From Acidobacteriota bacterium (lineage in GTDB: Bacteria > Acidobacteriota > Vicinamibacteria > Vicinamibacterales > CAVVIG01): a DNA stretch of 9,645 bases. The notes under the pieces are model-generated. The model did no database searches. It saw only the letters and a program-made list of their open reading frames with translations, and had not been told where the DNA came from. Position numbers and translations under genes: made by a program. Positions 7,601 through 9,645 of the stretch are shown piece by piece (position 1 is the stretch's first letter; each line of letters begins with the position of its first letter). The DNA is taken from positions 1,849 through 11,493 of the forward strand of contig QHWL01000273.1 of NCBI GenBank assembly GCA_003222555.1. The letters are read 5' to 3'.

Positions 7601-7609
7601 AAGTAAGTA

Positions 7610-8710
7610 ATGTTCGAGCGAAGACTCTACTACCACATCGACTGGGCGATGCTCGGCGCCATTCTCGCGCTTTGCGCGCTGGGTGTGGCGACAATCTACA
7701 GCGCGACGTTCGATCCGACCCGCGGTGCGTCACACAGGTACATCACGCAGGTCTACGCGATTGCGTTAGGGCTCGTGGCGATGATGTTCATGTTGACGCT
7801 CGACTACCGGACCTTCACCGACAAGTCCCACCTCATCTACATCGGCATGATCCTGGTGCTCGTCTATGTGCTGTTTTCCGGCAAAGAGATGAAGGGCGCG
7901 CGCCGCTGGATAATGCTCAAGGGATCCACCCTCCAGCTGCAGCCGTCGGAATTCGCAAAGATCAGCGTGGCGCTGGTCCTGGCCAAATTTTTCGGCGAGA
8001 ATCGAGGCGAGCCGCAGCCGCCCGATTTGCTGATCGGCGGCGGCCTTGCGCTCATTCCGCTCGCACTCATCGCCAAGCAGCCCGACCTCGGCACCGCCGT
8101 AACGCTGCTGCCCGTCTTTTTCGCGATTGCGTACCTCGCCGGCATGCGCATGCGCATTCTCGGCGTTCTGTTGCTGGCGATCCTCCTCGCGGCGCCTGTC
8201 GCGTGGAAGTTCGCGCTCAAGGACTATCAGAAATCCCGCATCTCCACGTTTCTCGATCCGTCGCAGGATGCGAAGGGCGCCGGGTACCAGCAGATCCAGG
8301 CGCGCATCACGGTCGGGTCGGGCGGGCTCTCAGGCAAGGGGTTCAAGCAGGGCACGCAGGGCCAGCTGCGGTTCCTGCCCGAGGTCGACAACGATTTCAT
8401 CTTCTCGGTGCTGGCCGAGGAGCACGGGTTTGCCGGCGTCCTCGCGGCGCTCGGTTTGTATCTCTTCGTGATTCTGCGCGCGCTCGAGGCGGCCCGTCTG
8501 GCCCAGGACCGGCTCGGCTCGTACCTCGTGCTCGGCGTGCTCGCCAGCTTCGCCTTTCAGGTGATCTACAACATCACCATGTCGGCGGGGCTGGCCCCCG
8601 TCAAAGGGCTCCCTCTGCCGCTCATGAGCTACGGAGGCTCGTCGATGATCGCCACCCTCGCCGGGTTCGGGCTGATCCTCAACGTGCGCATGCGCAGATT
8701 CACCAATTGA
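7610..8710 (+). CDS. rodA: Peptidoglycan glycosyltransferase RodA (SEDS family)
   Basis: Polytopic membrane enzyme that polymerises lipid II into glycan strands with PBP2 as cross-linking partner. The product is 366 residues (E. coli 370) with about ten hydrophobic helices. SEDS signatures are complete: WIMLKGSTLQLQPSEFAK (100-117), KQPDLGTA (156-163), LPEVDNDFIFSVLAEE (256-271), in which D262 matches the essential aspartate of the family, and GLPLPLMSYGGSS (333-345) near the end. The N-terminus MFERRLYYHIDW is typical and supports ATG 7610 despite the absence of a clear ribosome binding site. RodA itself is intact although its usual partner upstream is frameshifted. TGA at 8708-8710 is 98 bases before rng. 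Confidence 0.97.
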   Translation: MFERRLYYHIDWAMLGAILALCALGVATIYSATFDPTRGASHRYITQVYAIALGLVAMMFMLTLDYRTFTDKSHLIYIGMILVLVYVLFSGKEMKGARRWIMLKGSTLQLQPSEFAKISVALVLAKFFGENRGEPQPPDLLIGGGLALIPLALIAKQPDLGTAVTLLPVFFAIAYLAGMRMRILGVLLLAILLAAPVAWKFALKDYQKSRISTFLDPSQDAKGAGYQQIQARITVGSGGLSGKGFKQGTQGQLRFLPEVDNDFIFSVLAEEHGFAGVLAALGLYLFVILRALEAARLAQDRLGSYLVLGVLASFAFQVIYNITMSAGLAPVKGLPLPLMSYGGSSMIATLAGFGLILNVRMRRFTN

Positions 8711-8808
8711 GGCCGTTCCGATGATTGCTGTCCCGACACACGCGCGACACGTGCTCCACCACGCGCAGGCGAGCGGCAACGATCTCGGCGGCGGCTGGAG
8801 CATTGCGC

Positions 8809-9645
8809 ATGACCAAGGAGATGATCATCTCCTCGAATGGCCACGAAACCATCGTCGCCATTCTCGAAGACGACCTCGCCGCGGAAATCTTCGTCGAACG
8901 CGAACGGCAGCGCGGCGTCGTCGGCAACGTCTACAAAGGCCGCGTGTCCAAAGTGCTGCCGGGCATGCAGTCCTCCTTCATCGACATCGGGCTCGAGCGC
9001 GACGGCTTCCTGTACGTCACTGACGTCATCGACACGCTCGAAGAATTCGAGAAGCTCGAATCGGCCGAGGACGACGACGAGCCCAAGGGCCGCGATCGCG
9101 ATCGCGACAAGCCCCAGCTCAAGATCGAGGAGCTGCTCCGCGAGGGCCAGGAAATCCTGGTCCAGGTCGTCAAGGAGCCGCTCGGCACCAAGGGCGCCCG
9201 CCTCACCTCCCACGTGACGATGCCGGGACGGTTTCTCGTGTTCATGCCGACGGTGGATCACGTCGGCGTGTCGCGCAAAATCGAATCGCGCGAGGAGCGC
9301 GCGCGCCTCAGGGGGATCGTCCGCGAGTTCCGTGACGCGCACGGCTTCACGGGCGGCGTCATCATCCGGACCGCCGCCGCGGGCCGTCCCAAAGAAGACA
9401 TCGTCAGCGACCTCGAGGCGTTCCACATCATCTGGACCGAGATTCGCCACAAAATGGAGTCGTCTCGCGCGCCGGCCTCGGTTTACCGCGAGCAGAGCCT
9501 CGTCGGCAAGCTGCTGCGCGACCTCCTCACCGACGAGTTCCAGGCCATCCGCATCGACAATGCGCAGGAGCACCAGCGGGTGCTCGAGCTGGTCGAGCGA
9601 ATTCTGCCCAACCTGGCGCCGAGGGTGAAGCTCTACTCCAAGCCG
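8809..9645 (+). CDS. rng: Ribonuclease G/E family endoribonuclease (3' end beyond right edge)
   Basis: Single-strand-specific endoribonuclease of mRNA decay and rRNA maturation. The visible 279 residues align over the whole N-terminal half with RNase G/E: MTKEMIISSNGHET, the S1 domain opening GVVGNVYKGRVSKVLPGMQSSFIDIG (about 36-61), QVVKEPLGTKGARLT (119-133) and the RNase H-like section with FMPTVDHVGVSRKIES. R187 and T188 in GGVIIRTAA match the 5'-monophosphate sensor residues of E. coli RNase E (R169, T170). The catalytic aspartates lie beyond the window, so activity cannot be judged. A charged, low-complexity loop (80-102, with RDRDRD) is inserted in the S1 domain. The start ATG 8809 has GGAG eight bases upstream; ATG 8821 is too close to AAGGAG. 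The gene follows mre/rodA, echoing the mreBCD-yhdE-rng order of E. coli. RNase E rather than G cannot be excluded without the C-terminus. Confidence 0.93.
   Translation, partial: MTKEMIISSNGHETIVAILEDDLAAEIFVERERQRGVVGNVYKGRVSKVLPGMQSSFIDIGLERDGFLYVTDVIDTLEEFEKLESAEDDDEPKGRDRDRDKPQLKIEELLREGQEILVQVVKEPLGTKGARLTSHVTMPGRFLVFMPTVDHVGVSRKIESREERARLRGIVREFRDAHGFTGGVIIRTAAAGRPKEDIVSDLEAFHIIWTEIRHKMESSRAPASVYREQSLVGKLLRDLLTDEFQAIRIDNAQEHQRVLELVERILPNLAPRVKLYSKP
8816..8833. repeat. Perfect 18-bp palindrome in the first codons of rng
   Basis: AGGAGATGATCATCTCCT is identical to its reverse complement. As RNA it gives a seven-base-pair stem with loop GATC, placed eight bases after the A of the rng start codon. 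It also contains AGGAG. It could be a regulatory hairpin or merely a coding coincidence (codons for Lys-Glu-Met-Ile-Ile-Ser-Ser). Confidence 0.6.

Larger units (their letters stand above)
7233..7609. other. Long mrdA-rodA intergenic region without a supported gene
   Basis: This 377-base stretch separates genes that are usually adjacent. The first ~80 bases (7233-7313) show nothing recognisable. 7314-7600 is a tandem, hairpin-forming repeat array described separately. The open frames crossing it, including 7296-7610, contain low-complexity Arg/Ala/Glu repeats with no ribosome binding site and follow the DNA repeat, so I do not call them genes. No promoter is obvious, so rodA may rely on read-through from mreC-mreD-mrdA or on a promoter I cannot see. 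Confidence 0.7.

Noticed and set aside
7296..7610. Open frame of 104 codons across the mrdA-rodA repeat array as a repeat protein
   Set aside because: Arg/Ala/Glu low-complexity product follows the DNA repeat. Unit spacings of 78 and 76 are not all multiples of three, so copies are read in different frames, and there is no ribosome binding site.
8721..9023. 100-codon plus-strand frame starting between rodA and rng
   Set aside because: Mostly overlaps rng in another frame, is rich in Arg/His and has no start signal; rng has clear homology from 8809.

Overview
The window is a chromosomal, GC-rich bacterial segment of the vertically inherited 'rod-shape' type. It holds a divergent periplasmic chaperone gene and a GAF-GGDEF gene, then a run in one direction: mreB - mreC - mreD - mrdA (PBP2) - rodA - rng. 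The protein sequences and this order (RNase G/E directly after rodA) look most like Acidobacteriota, possibly Vicinamibacteria. That assignment rests on recalled family resemblance and no search was run. No phage, insertion sequence, CRISPR, tRNA or rRNA was seen.

Layout. 1-1413 (minus strand, cut by the left edge): SurA/PpiD-type peptidyl-prolyl isomerase with an N-terminal membrane anchor. 1414-1537: divergent promoter region. 1538-2719: soluble GAF-GGDEF diguanylate cyclase with intact active site and I-site. 2720-2858: leader of the shape operon with small repeats. 2859-3884 mreB (TTG start, strong ribosome binding site). 3885-3995: gap holding a 28-bp-arm inverted repeat built from 9-base modules. 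3996-4844 mreC, 4841-5356 mreD, 5361-7232 mrdA, tightly packed. 7233-7609: 377-base gap filled by a tandem array of hairpin-forming repeats. 7610-8710 rodA. 8809 to the right edge: rng, cut before its catalytic aspartates.

How it works together. MreB filaments, MreC and MreD position the elongasome. RodA polymerises glycan and PBP2 cross-links it; RNase G/E is a common neighbour of mre genes. Two things stand out. First, mrdA is broken by two compensating frameshifts: one extra C near 6099, and a loss near 6654 that fits a 10-base deletion. The catalytic SxxK and SxD motifs therefore lie in a different frame from both the N-terminus and the KTG motif. Second, the mrdA-rodA gap carries three tandem ~76-80-base units plus partial copies. 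On the sense strand each folds into a hairpin punctuated by tandem G.A mismatches, and base differences between copies keep the pairing. The last GC-rich hairpin lies against the rodA start codon. This array is the best candidate for an undescribed element in the window.
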